From positions 1 through 64,000 of the forward strand of contig JANQWK010000019.1 in NCBI GenBank assembly GCA_030729925.1: 64,000 bases of DNA. The letters run 5' to 3'. Origin of the DNA: Saprospiraceae bacterium. Lineage in GTDB: Bacteria > Bacteroidota > Bacteroidia > Chitinophagales > Saprospiraceae. Below, one piece after another: positions 17,738 to 26,499 of this stretch (within the stretch, counting starts at the first letter, position 1; every line of letters starts with the position of its first letter). Position numbers and translations under genes: made by a program. The notes beneath the pieces are model-generated. The model was not told where the DNA came from, did no database searches, and saw only the letters and a program-made list of their open reading frames with translations.

Positions 17738-19195
17738 ATGCTGTTGCTTCAAGAACCTGCTTTGTTCCAAACACTTTCTTTAATTGACAATACCTGGGTC
17801 GCTGCCCAGGACAACAAAAGCTATCCCGTATTCAATCCCTTCGACGGACAATTGCTTGCCGAGGTGGCCGATATGGGTGCCTTCGAAACCCTGCAAGCCG
17901 TTGAGGCCGCTAACCGGGCACTGCCTGCCTGGCAGGCGCTAACGGCAGGAGAGCGCTCGGCTATCCTGCGCAAATGGTATGATCTTCAGATCAAACACGC
18001 CGATGATCTGGCACTCATCCTGACCAGTGAACAGGGAAAGCCCCTGGGAGAAGCTAAAGGAGAAATTTTGTACGGAGCGTCGTTTGTAGAATGGTTTGCC
18101 GAAGAGGCCAAAAGGGCCTACGGCGATGTTATCCCGGGACACAACAAGGACAAACGTATCGTTGTGATCAAACAACCGATTGGGGTAGTCGCCGCAGTTA
18201 CTCCCTGGAATTTTCCTAATGCCATGATTACCCGGAAAGTGGCTCCCGCACTGGCAGCAGGGTGCACGGTCGTTGTCAAACCCGCAGAGGATACTCCCCT
18301 CTCGGCATTGGCATTGGCTGCACTGGCGCTGAAGGCAGGTTTTCCACCGGGAGTTTTTAATGTGGTGACAACCAACAACCCTCCTGAGGTAGGAAAAGTG
18401 CTGACCGAAAGCCCGCTGGTGCGAAAATTGTCGTTTACCGGTTCGACCGAAATCGGAAAACTCCTCATGCAACAGTGCGCAGCTACCGTGAAAAAGGTTT
18501 CCCTGGAACTGGGAGGCAATGCACCATTTATCGTGTTTGATGATGCCGATATCAATGCAGCTGTGGAGGGAGCTATCCTCTCCAAATACAGAAATGCAGG
18601 TCAAACCTGCGTTTGTGCCAACCGCATTTTTGCCCAGGATAGCATTTATGATGTTTTTGTGGAAAAACTGGCCCGGGCTGTGGAACAACAACAGGTTGGT
18701 TCCGGCTTTACCCCTGGTACCACTATCGGTCCGCTGATCAATCAGGCCGCATTAGATAAAGTGGTAGATCTGGTAGGAGATGCCCTGGCAAAGGGTGGCC
18801 GAGTGGTGACAGGCGGAAAACAACATGCGCTGGGGGGCACCTTCTTTGAGCCAACTGTTTTGGCAAACATCAATGACCAAATGCGCCTCGACCAGGAGGA
18901 AATTTTTGGCCCCGTGGCGCCCGTGTACCGGTTTACTACCGACGATGAGGTCATTCAAGCAGCCAATAATACCCGATTCGGCCTGGCAGCCTACTTCTAC
19001 GGTAGAGATATCAACCGTGTATGGCGAGTAGCTGAAGCGCTGGAATACGGTATGGTTGGCATCAACACCGGCATGATTTCTACTGCTATTGCGCCCTTTG
19101 GCGGAGTGAAAGAAAGTGGGATCGGTAGAGAAGGTTCGCGATACGGCATGGAGGAGTTTATGGAAATAAAATACCTCTGTTTTGGGGGGATTTAA
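17738..19195 (+). CDS. gabD: Succinate-semialdehyde dehydrogenase
   Basis: Aldehyde dehydrogenase of 485 residues, oxidising succinate semialdehyde to succinate with NAD(P). It closely matches E. coli GabD throughout (PIGVVAAVTPWNFPNAMITRK, GKPLGEAKGEI.Y.ASF, LSFTGSTEIGKLLMQQC). The catalytic Glu lies in LELGGNAPF and the nucleophile Cys in NAGQTCVCANR. The GabD-type C-terminus is EYGMVGINTGMIS followed by GREGSRYGMEEF. The open frame runs 40 codons further upstream, but the family starts near MLLLQEPALFQTLSLIDNTW. No gabT lies nearby, so the role in GABA use, putrescine breakdown or a variant TCA cycle is open. Confidence 0.93.
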   Translation: MLLLQEPALFQTLSLIDNTWVAAQDNKSYPVFNPFDGQLLAEVADMGAFETLQAVEAANRALPAWQALTAGERSAILRKWYDLQIKHADDLALILTSEQGKPLGEAKGEILYGASFVEWFAEEAKRAYGDVIPGHNKDKRIVVIKQPIGVVAAVTPWNFPNAMITRKVAPALAAGCTVVVKPAEDTPLSALALAALALKAGFPPGVFNVVTTNNPPEVGKVLTESPLVRKLSFTGSTEIGKLLMQQCAATVKKVSLELGGNAPFIVFDDADINAAVEGAILSKYRNAGQTCVCANRIFAQDSIYDVFVEKLARAVEQQQVGSGFTPGTTIGPLINQAALDKVVDLVGDALAKGGRVVTGGKQHALGGTFFEPTVLANINDQMRLDQEEIFGPVAPVYRFTTDDEVIQAANNTRFGLAAYFYGRDINRVWRVAEALEYGMVGINTGMISTAIAPFGGVKESGIGREGSRYGMEEFMEIKYLCFGGI

Positions 19196-19266
19196 TTTGA
19201 TTTCGACCGTCTCCAAAAGCACAATTTGGACTACATTTGCGCTAATACCGAAAAAATCGTTCTCCT

Positions 19267-20334
19267 ATGAAAACCATTGCCCTTGTGTTCGGCGGAAAGT
19301 CACCAGAACACGAAATTTCTGTGAGGTCTGCCAAAAACATCCTGGCTGCTGTTGACCGAAACCTATTTCAGGTTTTGCCGATAGGCATTGATCCGAACGG
19401 GGTGTGGCGACTCACTGATACCGATACACTGGGTGCTTTTGTTCCGGATAACGGTCCTGCACTTGCATTGGTTCCCGGAGTAAACCACAACAAAATCATC
19501 CGACTGGACAATCAGACTCCGCTCCAAGATCCCGATGCTGTCCTGCTCATCCTCCATGGGCCCCAGGGAGAGGATGGCACCGTGCAGGGGCTGCTCCGCA
19601 TCATGGATCTGCCTTTTATCGGGCCTGATGTCTTGGGATCCGCCGTGTGTATGGACAAAGATTTTGCCAAGCGGCTCCTCAAAGAAGCCGGATTATCCGT
19701 TGCTAAGGGCTACGTTTTTGGCGATCACCAGAAAGACGCGCTCGATTATGAGACATTGGTCGCTGAGCTGGGTTCCCCGATTTTCATAAAACCCGCCAAC
19801 ATGGGTTCTTCCGTAGGGGTACACAAGGTAAAAGATGCAGCCGACTTTGAACAGGCCATTGCAGATGCCTTTCAATACGACCGCAAGATTATTATCGAAG
19901 AAATGATTTATGGCAGGGAAGTGGAATGCGCCGTTTTGGGCAATGAGGCACCCCAGGCTTCTGTTATCGGCGAAGTCATTACCGCCGAAGAGTATTCCTT
20001 CGATGCCAAATATGTGAGTGCTACCGCTGCACAGACCCGTATTCCGGCAGCGCTTCAATCCGGACAAATGGAGGCTTTGCAGCAAACCGCGATCAAGGCA
20101 TACCAGGCTTTGGGCTGCGAGGTGCTTTCCAGAGTAGATATGTTTCTGACCGATCAGGGGAACATTTATGTGAATGAAATCAATACCCTGCCCGGGTTTA
20201 CGAGCATTAGTATGTACCCACAACTTTGGGAACACGACGGGCTTGCTTATTCGGATCTGATTACCAGGTTGCTTGAATTGGCCATGGCCAGACACCAAAA
20301 GCGCGGAGCGCTAAAAACTCAAAGGATCGGGTAG
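19267..20334 (+). CDS. ddl: D-alanine--D-alanine ligase
   Basis: ATP-grasp ligase of 355 residues that makes D-Ala-D-Ala for peptidoglycan in the cytosol. Motifs run in order: ALVFGGKSPEHEISVRSA, HGPQGEDGTVQGLL (HG.GEDG), FIKPANMGSSVGV, IIEEMIYGREVECAVLG, and FLTDQGNIYVNEINTLPGFTSISMYPQLW, which holds metal ligands. The length and the GSSVGV loop fit the DdlA group. It stands apart from division genes. Its 3' end overlaps the convergent pseudouridine synthase by 24 bases. Confidence 0.95.
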   Translation: MKTIALVFGGKSPEHEISVRSAKNILAAVDRNLFQVLPIGIDPNGVWRLTDTDTLGAFVPDNGPALALVPGVNHNKIIRLDNQTPLQDPDAVLLILHGPQGEDGTVQGLLRIMDLPFIGPDVLGSAVCMDKDFAKRLLKEAGLSVAKGYVFGDHQKDALDYETLVAELGSPIFIKPANMGSSVGVHKVKDAADFEQAIADAFQYDRKIIIEEMIYGREVECAVLGNEAPQASVIGEVITAEEYSFDAKYVSATAAQTRIPAALQSGQMEALQQTAIKAYQALGCEVLSRVDMFLTDQGNIYVNEINTLPGFTSISMYPQLWEHDGLAYSDLITRLLELAMARHQKRGALKTQRIG

Positions 20335-20961
20335 TCGAAGGGTTACCCGTTCGCCATTGTGCGGATCAATAAAAATGAGTTCGACCGCCTGAAGCAAAAT
20401 ACTGCCGTCGGGGAGGGATATCTCCGAACCGTACTTAAGATCACCCACAACCGGATGACCAATGGCTGCTAATTGTGCGCGTATCTGGTGAAACCTGCCC
20501 GTTTCAATAACAATATCCAGTAAGGTACATCCTTCTCTGTGCCCCAGCGTACAATAATGCAGGATGGCCTCTTTGCTCCGCTCCGTCCTGCCTGGTCGTA
20601 TCATTGCCTTTTTCTGGCGGGTATCCACCTCCAGCCAGTGCTTTAACGTAGCTTCCGGAGGATCTGGCAGACCTGCTACAATGGCGCGATAGGATTTTCG
20701 GACTGTCTTTTGCTCAAATTGAGCGTTCAATTCCTTAAGTGCCTGTTTTTGCGTAGCCATCAAGACAACCCCACCCGTAACCCGATCCAGGCGGTGAACG
20801 ATCCCTACAAAGGGCTTTTTTACCGTTTTTGACAGGTACGCGTGCAGCATTCGCTCCAGGTTGTCCGACTCCCAGGGATTATCCTCGACCAGTACCCCCG
20901 GGGGCTTGTTAAGGGCTATCCAACCTTTGCCCCGCCCAATGATCCATGTTTCGAACGACAT
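20311..20961 (-). CDS. RluA-family RNA pseudouridine synthase
   Basis: Pseudouridine synthase of 216 residues acting on structured RNA (rRNA or tRNA). The catalytic Asp lies in the signature GIVHRLDRVTGGVVLMA. Other family motifs are IALNKPPGVLVE, KSYRAIVAG and the late RFHQIRAQLAAIGHPVVGDLKYG. There is no S4 domain, as in the short RluA/TruC-like group. I use the ATG at 20961; a longer frame begins at 20991 inside the upstream radical SAM gene. The gene follows that one by seven bases, so they are probably co-expressed. The target base cannot be read from the sequence. Confidence 0.88.
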   Translation of the reverse strand: MSFETWIIGRGKGWIALNKPPGVLVEDNPWESDNLERMLHAYLSKTVKKPFVGIVHRLDRVTGGVVLMATQKQALKELNAQFEQKTVRKSYRAIVAGLPDPPEATLKHWLEVDTRQKKAMIRPGRTERSKEAILHYCTLGHREGCTLLDIVIETGRFHQIRAQLAAIGHPVVGDLKYGSEISLPDGSILLQAVELIFIDPHNGERVTLRLPDPLSF

Positions 20962-20968
20962 CACCGGG

Positions 20969-22261
20969 TCAATGCGCAAAGTCCAGTTCAAAATTGCCCG
21001 TCATGCGCTCAACAGGCGGGTTGTAGTAACCAAATTTAAGATCGGGAAACTCAGCCCGAAGTTCCTCCATCAACTGGCGGATACCCATGCTCTCAGGCGT
21101 ATCTTCCATACCTACTCGCTCCAGGTACCAATCAGGGTCAATGTTGAAGTTTCTCCACTGGATCATGTTGAGCCCCGTGTGCTGGATCAACTTCCGCAAA
21201 GCCTGGTACTCTTCCTCCTGATCCGTCATTCCCGGAAATACGAAATAATTGATAGATGTCCAGGCACCCATCTCATGAGCCACCCTCAAACTCTCCACCA
21301 CATCGTCGAAAGTATAGTTGTTCGGCAGGTAGTATGCATCATAGAGCCACTTCTGGGCAGAATTGATACTCACCCGTATGCTGTTCAGCCCCGCAGTACA
21401 AAGTCTGCGCACTGCATCCGGCTTACTACCGTTGGTATTGATATTGATGCTCCCTCTCGAGGTAAAACGGCGGATCTGCTGGATAGCCGCTTCTATGGTT
21501 TCCCACATCAGCAAGGGTTCGCCTTCGCAGCCCTGACCAAAACTCACAATGGGGAAAGGCGCCTGCTCGAGATGGGCAACGGTGTATTCCACAATTTCTC
21601 CGGCGGTAGGTTTGAAATTCAGTCGGTCGTGGCTGGACACGATAGACTCTGCCTCCGGTTGAAAAGAAATACAACCGATACAATTCGAGTTGCAGGCGGG
21701 AGAAACCGGTATAGGGCATTCCCAGCGACCCATGAAGTAGTTACGGGCAGCCGGACATTCATATCTCTCTGCACAATTTCTGGCCAAATGCTCCACTAAG
21801 CGGTTTTGAGGAAAAGCCTCCAGTTTTTCAGCAATGCCCTGCTGAATGGTAGTCTCGATATACCCGCCGCGCTCCTGCCGGATATCTTGTTCAATCCGAA
21901 GGGCACTCACGTAAAAAGCACCATCGAGCCAGCCAACGGCCGTGTAACAAAAGAGAGGCAACACCTGAGCATTGGGTTCATTGACCCAGGCAGCCAAGTA
22001 CAAACCCGTATGCGCAGGAGGTACAAAAGCAGCCACAGCCTGCCCCTTATCGCAGAGCCGCAGCTCTCCAGTCTCTACATCTATGCCAATAGGTCTTCTG
22101 TCGGGAAGCTCGTACAAACTCCCACCCTCAGGAAGCAGGATCCAGTCGTCCACTGGAATGGGCGTTGAGTAATGGCCGGAACGCCCGCAAGCGTACAGAC
22201 TCGTGTCTTCATAGACATTTCCCTTACCATCTGAATATAAAACGAAAGGCATGTTTTCCAT
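20969..22261 (-). CDS. Radical SAM protein with extra N-terminal cysteines
   Basis: Radical SAM enzyme of 430 residues. The [4Fe-4S] triad is C190-N-S-N-C194-I-G-C197, inside SPACNSNCIGC. SAM-binding and barrel motifs follow (VSFGQGCEGEPLL, ININTNGSKPDAVRRLCTAGLNSIRVSINS). The N-terminal 190 residues are unusual: a domain without clear relatives, ending with C163, C169 and C182, which could hold an auxiliary cluster. The middle of the barrel resembles MoaA/PqqE-type proteins with SPASM-like relatives, but the extra cysteines are in front, not behind. Substrate unknown. It is followed by the pseudouridine synthase in the same direction. Confidence 0.8.
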   Translation of the reverse strand: MENMPFVLYSDGKGNVYEDTSLYACGRSGHYSTPIPVDDWILLPEGGSLYELPDRRPIGIDVETGELRLCDKGQAVAAFVPPAHTGLYLAAWVNEPNAQVLPLFCYTAVGWLDGAFYVSALRIEQDIRQERGGYIETTIQQGIAEKLEAFPQNRLVEHLARNCAERYECPAARNYFMGRWECPIPVSPACNSNCIGCISFQPEAESIVSSHDRLNFKPTAGEIVEYTVAHLEQAPFPIVSFGQGCEGEPLLMWETIEAAIQQIRRFTSRGSININTNGSKPDAVRRLCTAGLNSIRVSINSAQKWLYDAYYLPNNYTFDDVVESLRVAHEMGAWTSINYFVFPGMTDQEEEYQALRKLIQHTGLNMIQWRNFNIDPDWYLERVGMEDTPESMGIRQLMEELRAEFPDLKFGYYNPPVERMTGNFELDFAH

Positions 22262-22430
22262 AACTATTTAACCTGTTTAAAGCAGCATGCTACAAAGGTA
22301 ATTATTCTGCACCTTTCACCCGCAGTACCTCCGCTTGTATTACCGCAAAAGTGTCGCTTGGGACAGTTTTTTTTGCGTAAAAATATTATTTTTATTTTTC
22401 AATAGTATGATTATCAGATGTTTAAAACTC

Positions 22431-22502
22431 AGGTGCAAGGCACCTTAAAGTGCCTTGCACCTGATTACCCCTATTAATACCTCGAGCCTCCAAAAAGTAA
22501 CC
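22431..22502 (-). repeat. Two-helix intergenic repeat, copy 4 (downstream of rrf2)
   Basis: In the 343-base gap between rrf2 and the radical SAM gene. Read on the minus strand, GGTTACTTTT starts 102 bases after the rrf2 stop; its partner AGGGGTAATC precedes the hairpin at 22431-22462. On the side away from the arm lies GATTATCAGATG.TTTAAAA, an AT-rich block also seen beside copies 1, 3, 8 and 9. The rest of the gap holds nothing else that I can support. Confidence 0.85.
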
Positions 22503-22604
22503 CTGATACAAATACTACTGCTACTTTATTTGCCGGTGGGAGCATGACTACATCGAACCACAATTTTGATGGGATTACCCTAAAACTTCTACAAAACAAA
22601 CGGG

Positions 22605-23096
22605 CTACCGGGACACTAATCGTGCTTCCAGTGATCTGAGCTGGTCTTCCATCATGCGTTGGAGAATCACCGCAGCATCCATTTCGGAGTCCATCAAGTC
22701 TTTCAGGGTAACTTTTTCCAGCAAGGTATCTAAGGTAAGCTGAATAATCCGCCAAAGCGAGCGCACAGAACAATCAATGGAATTGGTACAAAGTTTCAGC
22801 CCGCCTGTGTGCAGACCACAAAATTCTTCATCAAACAATGCCCCGCCCATGGCTTTCAGGACGTGGTTGACCACGATCGCTTCGGGATTTTTGGCCAAGA
22901 CATAACCTCCGACTTTCCCACGGGTGCTCTCAATAAAACCATTGAGCCGAAGAATACGGGTAATTTTGGCAGCATACGAGGCAGAAAGTCCCTCTGCCAC
23001 ACTCAGGTCGGCAATAGTAAGCCCTTCTTCGGGATTATCGCGGGCAATCCTGAGCAAAATTCGCAATCCGTATTCTTCCTGTGCCGATATTTTCAT
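22605..23096 (-). CDS. Rrf2/IscR-family regulator of the suf operon
   Basis: Winged-helix transcription factor of 163 residues. The N-terminal half matches Rrf2 proteins (MKISAQEEYGLRILLRIA, LSASYAAKITRILRLNGFIES.RGKVGGYVLA). Cysteines 93, 103 and 109 follow, at positions close to IscR's 92, 98 and 104, so it probably binds an Fe-S cluster. It is the last gene of the suf operon, five bases after sufT, so it probably senses cluster status and controls its own operon. The gap between the first two Cys (10 residues against 6 in IscR) suggests a variant binding site. Confidence 0.88.
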   Translation of the reverse strand: MKISAQEEYGLRILLRIARDNPEEGLTIADLSVAEGLSASYAAKITRILRLNGFIESTRGKVGGYVLAKNPEAIVVNHVLKAMGGALFDEEFCGLHTGGLKLCTNSIDCSVRSLWRIIQLTLDTLLEKVTLKDLMDSEMDAAVILQRMMEDQLRSLEARLVSR

Positions 23097-23100
23097 AAAC

Positions 23101-23415
23101 TTAAAACATATCCAGATTAAACCTGGCTTCTTCGCTCATCATGGTTTTGTTCCAGGGAGGATCAAACACGACCTCAAGATCCACATCCGTTACCCCTTCC
23201 ACCTGTATCACTTTTTCCTGTACTTCCAAGGGCAGGGACTCTGCTACCGGACACATGGGTGAAGTAAGCGTCATGCGAATCCCAACAACCCCTCCTTCCC
23301 GGATAGCTATCCCATAAATCAGACCCAGTTCATAAATATCCACCGGAATTTCCGGGTCATAAACCGTCTTCAGGGCATCAATGATAGCCTGTTCGAGGTT
23401 ATTGGCATCAGACAT
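23101..23415 (-). CDS. sufT: SUF system assembly factor, MIP18/DUF59 family
   Basis: Small cytosolic protein of 104 residues with the MIP18-like fold. Motifs: ALKTVYDPEIPVDIYELGLIYGI near the N-terminus, MTLTSPMCPVAESLP with the conserved Cys near residue 55, and VVFDPPWNKTMMSEEAR near the end. SufT proteins help mature Fe-S enzymes. Here it lies between sufE and rrf2 with gaps of five bases on both sides, so its link to the SUF machinery is strong. No SufA-type carrier is present. Confidence 0.9.
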   Translation of the reverse strand: MSDANNLEQAIIDALKTVYDPEIPVDIYELGLIYGIAIREGGVVGIRMTLTSPMCPVAESLPLEVQEKVIQVEGVTDVDLEVVFDPPWNKTMMSEEARFNLDMF

Positions 23416-23420
23416 AATAG

Positions 23421-23858
23421 TTATTTTTCCGGTTCAGCAGCCTTTGCACTTAAGGCCAGGCCGTATAGTTTCATTTGTTTGACCATGCTCAACAGGCCAT
23501 TGGAGCGCGTGGGCGACAAATGTTCCTTCAAACCTATTTTATCAATAAAATAAAGGTCGGCCTGAGCCACCTCTGCCGGGGTGTGGTGCGACAATACCTG
23601 CGTCAGCAGGGCGATAATTCCCTTAGTGATCACCGCATCACTATCCGCTGTAAAGACCACCTTTCCAGAGTTGTCCACGCCTGCGTGCAGCCATACTTTG
23701 CTCTGACACCCCTTAATCAGGTAGTCGTCCGTTTTGTATTGAGGATCTATCAGCTCCAGGTTTTTTCCCAGGTCAATGATGTATTCATACTTCTCCATCC
23801 AATCTCCGAAAAAATCGAATGTAGTGATGATATCCTCTTGCAATTCATTAATGGTCAT
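23421..23858 (-). CDS. sufE: Sulfur acceptor protein SufE
   Basis: Cytosolic partner of SufS, 145 residues, accepting persulfide sulfur on a Cys and passing it to SufBCD. The acceptor is Cys51 in YLIKGCQSKVWL. The N-terminal helix pair (INELQEDIITTFDFFGDWMEKYEYIIDLG) and the end motif LSPTRSNGLLSMVKQMK match the family. Length is usual. It lies 18 bases after sufS and five bases before sufT. Confidence 0.94.
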   Translation of the reverse strand: MTINELQEDIITTFDFFGDWMEKYEYIIDLGKNLELIDPQYKTDDYLIKGCQSKVWLHAGVDNSGKVVFTADSDAVITKGIIALLTQVLSHHTPAEVAQADLYFIDKIGLKEHLSPTRSNGLLSMVKQMKLYGLALSAKAAEPEK

Positions 23859-23876
23859 AGTATCCCTTCTGTTCTG

Positions 23877-25118
23877 TCAGATAAGCATAGTCGCCGCTTT
23901 TCGCACAGCGGCCACCAACCTGTCAATGTCTTCGGTATTGTTGTACATCGCAAACGAAGCCCGCACGGTACCCGGAATTTCAAACAAATCCATCAACGGC
24001 TGGGTACAGTGGTGTCCTGTACGAACCGCAATACCCATTTGGTCGAGCAGGGTGCCGACATCAAACGGATGCGTGCCCTCGAGCAGGAACGAAATCACGC
24101 TCGCTTTTTCAGACGCCGTACCGATAATGCGGACACCTGGAATTTCCAGCATGCGCTGGGTGCCATAGACGAGAAGTTCATGTTCGTAAGCAGCTATAGC
24201 AGCTCTCCCGATGCTGTTCACATAGTCAATCGCTGCACCCAGACCAATAGCCCCGGAAATATCCGGCGTTCCAGCCTCAAATTTGTGCGGTAGCTCCGCA
24301 TAGGTCGTTTTGGCAAAAGTGACCGTCTTGATCATTTCACCCCCGCCATGGTAGGGGGGCATCTCCTCTAACCATTTCTCCTTGCCATACAAAATGCCAA
24401 TTCCAGTGGGGCCGAATACCTTGTGGCCGGAAAAAGTATAAAAATCTGCATCCAGTTCCTGTACATCAATCTCCATGTGCGGAATAGCCTGCGCCCCATC
24501 AATCAAAACGGGTATCCCCATCTGGTGCGCCTTGCCAATGATCGTTTTGACGGGATTAATGGTCCCCAGCGTGTTCGACACATGCGTCACAGCAACTATT
24601 TTCGTGCGCTCGTGCAGCAGCGTATCGAAAGCCTCCATGTCCAATTCGCCGCTATCCGTCACCGGAATAACCTTCAGCACTGCCCCCGTTTGCTCCGCAA
24701 TCAACTGCCAGGGAACGATATTGGAGTGGTGCTCCATAGCAGATATCAGGATCTCATCGCCTTCGCGAAAAAATTTTTTTCCGAAGGAAGCAGCTACCAA
24801 ATTGATCCCCTCTGTCGTTCCTCTCACAAAAATGACCTCGTGCTCATGCCGGGCATTGATAAAAGCCTGTACCTTTTTCCGACCCATTTCGAAGGCATCG
24901 GTCGCCTCCTGGCTCAGTTGATACACACCTCGGTGCACATTCGCATTGGTCTGCTCGTAGTAAGTATTCAAAGCCCGAATAACCACCTCCGGTTTTTGGC
25001 TGGAAGCCGCACTGTCCAAAAAAACCAAGGGCTTACCCTTGATGTTTCGCCGGAGCAGTGGAAAATCAGCCCTTACCTTTTCAAAATCAATGCTTGCGAT
25101 CACTTGGTCTTTTGGCAT
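23877..25118 (-). CDS. sufS: Cysteine desulfurase SufS
   Basis: PLP-dependent class V aminotransferase-fold desulfurase, 413 residues, releasing sulfur from cysteine. PLP-Lys in FSGHKVFGPTGIG near residue 233; active-site Cys in RTGHHCTQPLM near 370. The start (FEKVRADFPLLRRNIKGKPLVFLDSAASSQKP) and the late RASFAMYNN are typical of group II desulfurases. It is placed between sufD and sufE, its activator, in the standard order. Confidence 0.95.
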   Translation of the reverse strand: MPKDQVIASIDFEKVRADFPLLRRNIKGKPLVFLDSAASSQKPEVVIRALNTYYEQTNANVHRGVYQLSQEATDAFEMGRKKVQAFINARHEHEVIFVRGTTEGINLVAASFGKKFFREGDEILISAMEHHSNIVPWQLIAEQTGAVLKVIPVTDSGELDMEAFDTLLHERTKIVAVTHVSNTLGTINPVKTIIGKAHQMGIPVLIDGAQAIPHMEIDVQELDADFYTFSGHKVFGPTGIGILYGKEKWLEEMPPYHGGGEMIKTVTFAKTTYAELPHKFEAGTPDISGAIGLGAAIDYVNSIGRAAIAAYEHELLVYGTQRMLEIPGVRIIGTASEKASVISFLLEGTHPFDVGTLLDQMGIAVRTGHHCTQPLMDLFEIPGTVRASFAMYNNTEDIDRLVAAVRKAATMLI

Positions 25119-25140
25119 GTGTAATTTATATGATAACTAT

Positions 25141-26478
25141 TTAGGAGTCAAATTTTGCAAACACCAAAGCTTCTGCTTTTTCCCGCACTTCATCCAGGTG
25201 AATATGCTCCAGCACTTCAATCAAAAAGGCATGCTGCAACATAGAACGCGCCTGCTCGTCATTGAAACCTCGCGACTTCAGGTAAAACACGCTACTCTCG
25301 TCCAGCTGACCAATAGTAGCACCGTGACTGCAGCGCACATCATCTGCAAAGATTTCGAGCTGGGGCTTGGTATCCATCTGTGCCCGTTCGGACAGCACCA
25401 GACTGCTGTTTTGCTGATAAGCATTCGTTTTTTGCGCATCCTTGTGCACCATCACCTTGCCATTGAACACGCCGTTTGCACGGTCGGTCAGAATTCCCTT
25501 GTACAACTCATTGCTCGTACAATGAGGGAAAGCATGATCTATGAAAGTCTGACTATCAATATGTTGCTCGCCCTTTCCGAGATACACCCCAAACAAATTC
25601 GTATGGGTACCGCTATCGCCCAGGAAAGCGCTGATGTTGTTGCGCACGATTCGCCCGCCCAGATCCAAGACAAAAGAAGAAAAATTGCCATCGCGTTTGA
25701 CCAGTGCCTCGGTATGGTTGATCTGGAAAGCTTCCAGTGCTTCATTCTGCAGCTTGTAGTGATAGACCACGGCATTGGGTTCCAGAACAAACCGGTTCAC
25801 GATGTTGCTGAAATAAACCGCATCTGCATCGAGGCTGACAAAGCTATCCACCACAGTCAGTTGGGAACTTTTCCCTGCCACCACGAACATCTGGGGAGAC
25901 GTAAGCTGCGGTTTATCCGTTTTCGTATGGATATGAATGCAATGAATCGGATTTTCCAGCACCTTGTTAGCAGGTATGTGAACAAACAACCCGCTCTGGG
26001 CGAAAGCCATATTCATCGCCACCAGCGCACTGTCTGAAGCAAGCGCCCATTGCGTCCATTCGGCTTCGATCAACGTCTTGTACTGCGGATCGGCCAGGGC
26101 ATGTTTCAGTTCCATCACCACGAGGAAATCCGGTTTTGCCGACAGGCGCGACAACTCCTTGTTCCAAGTGCCATTCACAAACACCAACTGGATCACCTCC
26201 TCTCCTCCAATAACAAAAGGAGCCAACTGTCCTTCCTCCAACTTCGGGGCAGCCTGATGGCCATACTCATTGACCAGCAAGCGATTGAGGCTGGTATATT
26301 TCCAATCCTCATCGCGGCGGGTAGGAAACGACAAATCCTGCAACTTGTCCATAGCCTGTCGGCGAAAAGCGTGGAAAGGATGACTGCTTTCGCCATTGAG
26401 GCTTGCCTCGACAGACTGAAACAGTCTGCTCAGCTGAGCCTTGGTCTCTATATATCTATCTTGCGTTTCTGCTGACAT
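25141..26478 (-). CDS. sufD: Fe-S assembly scaffold protein SufD
   Basis: Scaffold subunit of the SufBC2D complex, 445 residues. The beta-helix core and the C-terminal SufB/D signature are clear: DDVRCSHGATIGQLDESSVFYLKSRGFNDEQARSMLQHAFL. The N-terminal part has FPTRRDEDWKYTSLNRLL, characteristic of SufD. It follows sufC by 21 bases. The His of CSHGAT is the one linked to cluster assembly at the SufB-SufD interface in E. coli. Confidence 0.94.
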   Translation of the reverse strand: MSAETQDRYIETKAQLSRLFQSVEASLNGESSHPFHAFRRQAMDKLQDLSFPTRRDEDWKYTSLNRLLVNEYGHQAAPKLEEGQLAPFVIGGEEVIQLVFVNGTWNKELSRLSAKPDFLVVMELKHALADPQYKTLIEAEWTQWALASDSALVAMNMAFAQSGLFVHIPANKVLENPIHCIHIHTKTDKPQLTSPQMFVVAGKSSQLTVVDSFVSLDADAVYFSNIVNRFVLEPNAVVYHYKLQNEALEAFQINHTEALVKRDGNFSSFVLDLGGRIVRNNISAFLGDSGTHTNLFGVYLGKGEQHIDSQTFIDHAFPHCTSNELYKGILTDRANGVFNGKVMVHKDAQKTNAYQQNSSLVLSERAQMDTKPQLEIFADDVRCSHGATIGQLDESSVFYLKSRGFNDEQARSMLQHAFLIEVLEHIHLDEVREKAEALVFAKFDS

Positions 26479-26499
26479 GATAAATTTTTCTGATGGTGG

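Noticed and set aside
17939-18691. 250-residue minus-strand frame opposite gabD
   Set aside because: Antisense to a highly conserved GabD sequence, and its composition (scattered Cys and His) is typical of a shadow frame.
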